This document shows, one piece after another, positions 4,980 through 5,188 of a DNA stretch of 5,188 bases. Origin of the DNA: CAZIPZ01 sp964541075 (GTDB lineage Bacteria > Acidobacteriota > Terriglobia > 20CM-2-55-15); contig CAZIPZ010000240.1 of NCBI GenBank assembly GCA_964541075.1, positions 1 through 5,188 on the forward strand, read 5' to 3'. The first letter of the stretch is position 1; every line of letters starts with the position of its first letter. Below the pieces are notes generated by a model, which did not search any database, was not told the origin of the DNA, and worked only from the letters and a program-made list of their open reading frames with translations. A program made the position numbers and the translations under genes.

Positions 4980-5188
4980 CTACACTTGTCGGTGCTGAGC
5001 ATCCCCAATTCTCATCGGGAAAGCGCCACACGCACCCGTTTGCCGCTCGTCCGGGTTGCGTTGCGCGAACACCTCGACGTCGATCGTCACCGACGTGCGG
5101 CCGACGCGCGTGATGTCGCCGTAGAACGTGACGAGGTCGCCGATCGACACCGGCTCCTTGAACGTGAACGAGTTGACCGCGACGGTCG
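4980..5188 (-). pseudogene. yciA: Fragment of a YciA-type acyl-CoA thioesterase, cut at both ends
   Basis: Reading the minus strand inward from the window edge gives a continuous frame with no start, because the gene begins outside. It opens TVAVNSFTFKEPVSIGDLV, then TFYGDITRVGRTSVTIDVEV and FAQRNPDE. This is the central part of the YciA hot-dog acyl-CoA thioesterases, which release CoA from short- and medium-chain acyl-CoAs in the cytoplasm. After NPDE (about position 5046) the expected VVKVTEA-like continuation is missing. The frame runs about 21 unrelated residues to a TAG at 4980-4982. Up to the break 46 of 47 codons end in G or C, and the last 148 bp are about two thirds G+C by hand count, unlike the rest of the window. 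The style recalls Burkholderia-type DNA. A chimeric contig end is the simplest reading, and a real truncated gene is possible. Confidence 0.7.

Noticed and set aside
4649..5031. Frames on both strands across the end of the CYCxC gene and the following dyad
   Set aside because: They are shadows of the CYCxC gene running into non-coding DNA, without ribosome sites or recognisable domains.
1..5188. CRISPR array, insertion sequence, tRNA or rRNA
   Set aside because: No regularly spaced repeats, transposase-like protein, terminal inverted repeats or RNA-gene signatures were seen on either strand.

Overview
The window looks like a fragment of a soil or environmental acidobacterial chromosome (Terriglobia-like). 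The evidence is an acidobacterial-style TPR protein, a PEP-CTERM surface protein, a CYCxC-family membrane-anchored protein, moderate G+C, and a kinase/regulator pair with TTG/ATG starts. This is a judgement from remembered family features, not from a database search. Both extreme ends look foreign to the rest, as if this were a short contig with chimeric ends.

Left to right: (1) positions 38-643, +, the 3' part of a TPR-repeat protein whose frame is broken by stops just before position 38; (2) a hairpin at 710-738 between convergent genes; (3) positions 772-1596, -, a secreted PEP-CTERM protein with a signal peptide and a C-terminal sorting tail; (4) a regulatory region of about 480 bp (1597-2076) holding a strong -24/-12 (sigma-54) promoter candidate for the PEP-CTERM gene, several short dyads and an imperfect 25-bp direct repeat; (5) positions 2077-4124, +, a two-gene operon with a four-helix membrane PAS histidine kinase followed, through an ATGA overlap, by a NarL/FixJ-type response regulator; (6) a 278-bp gap with a GC-rich dyad and a sigma-70-like promoter; (7) positions 4403-4837, +, a membrane-anchored CYCxC/PCYCGC-family protein that starts at TTG; (8) a non-coding stretch with a 13-bp dyad at 4911-4944; (9) from about 5045 to the end, -, a very GC-rich piece of a YciA-type acyl-CoA thioesterase that loses its family sequence abruptly.

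Functionally, the kinase/regulator pair is a signalling unit whose targets the window does not show. The PEP-CTERM gene appears to be an exosortase substrate under sigma-54 control, which agrees with the known PrsK/PrsR-RpoN wiring of PEP-CTERM systems. The exosortase, PrsK/PrsR and any enhancer-binding protein are not in the window. The most interesting observations are the PEP-CTERM control region with its repeat, and the junction to foreign sequence at the right end. I see no mobile element, CRISPR array, tRNA or rRNA.
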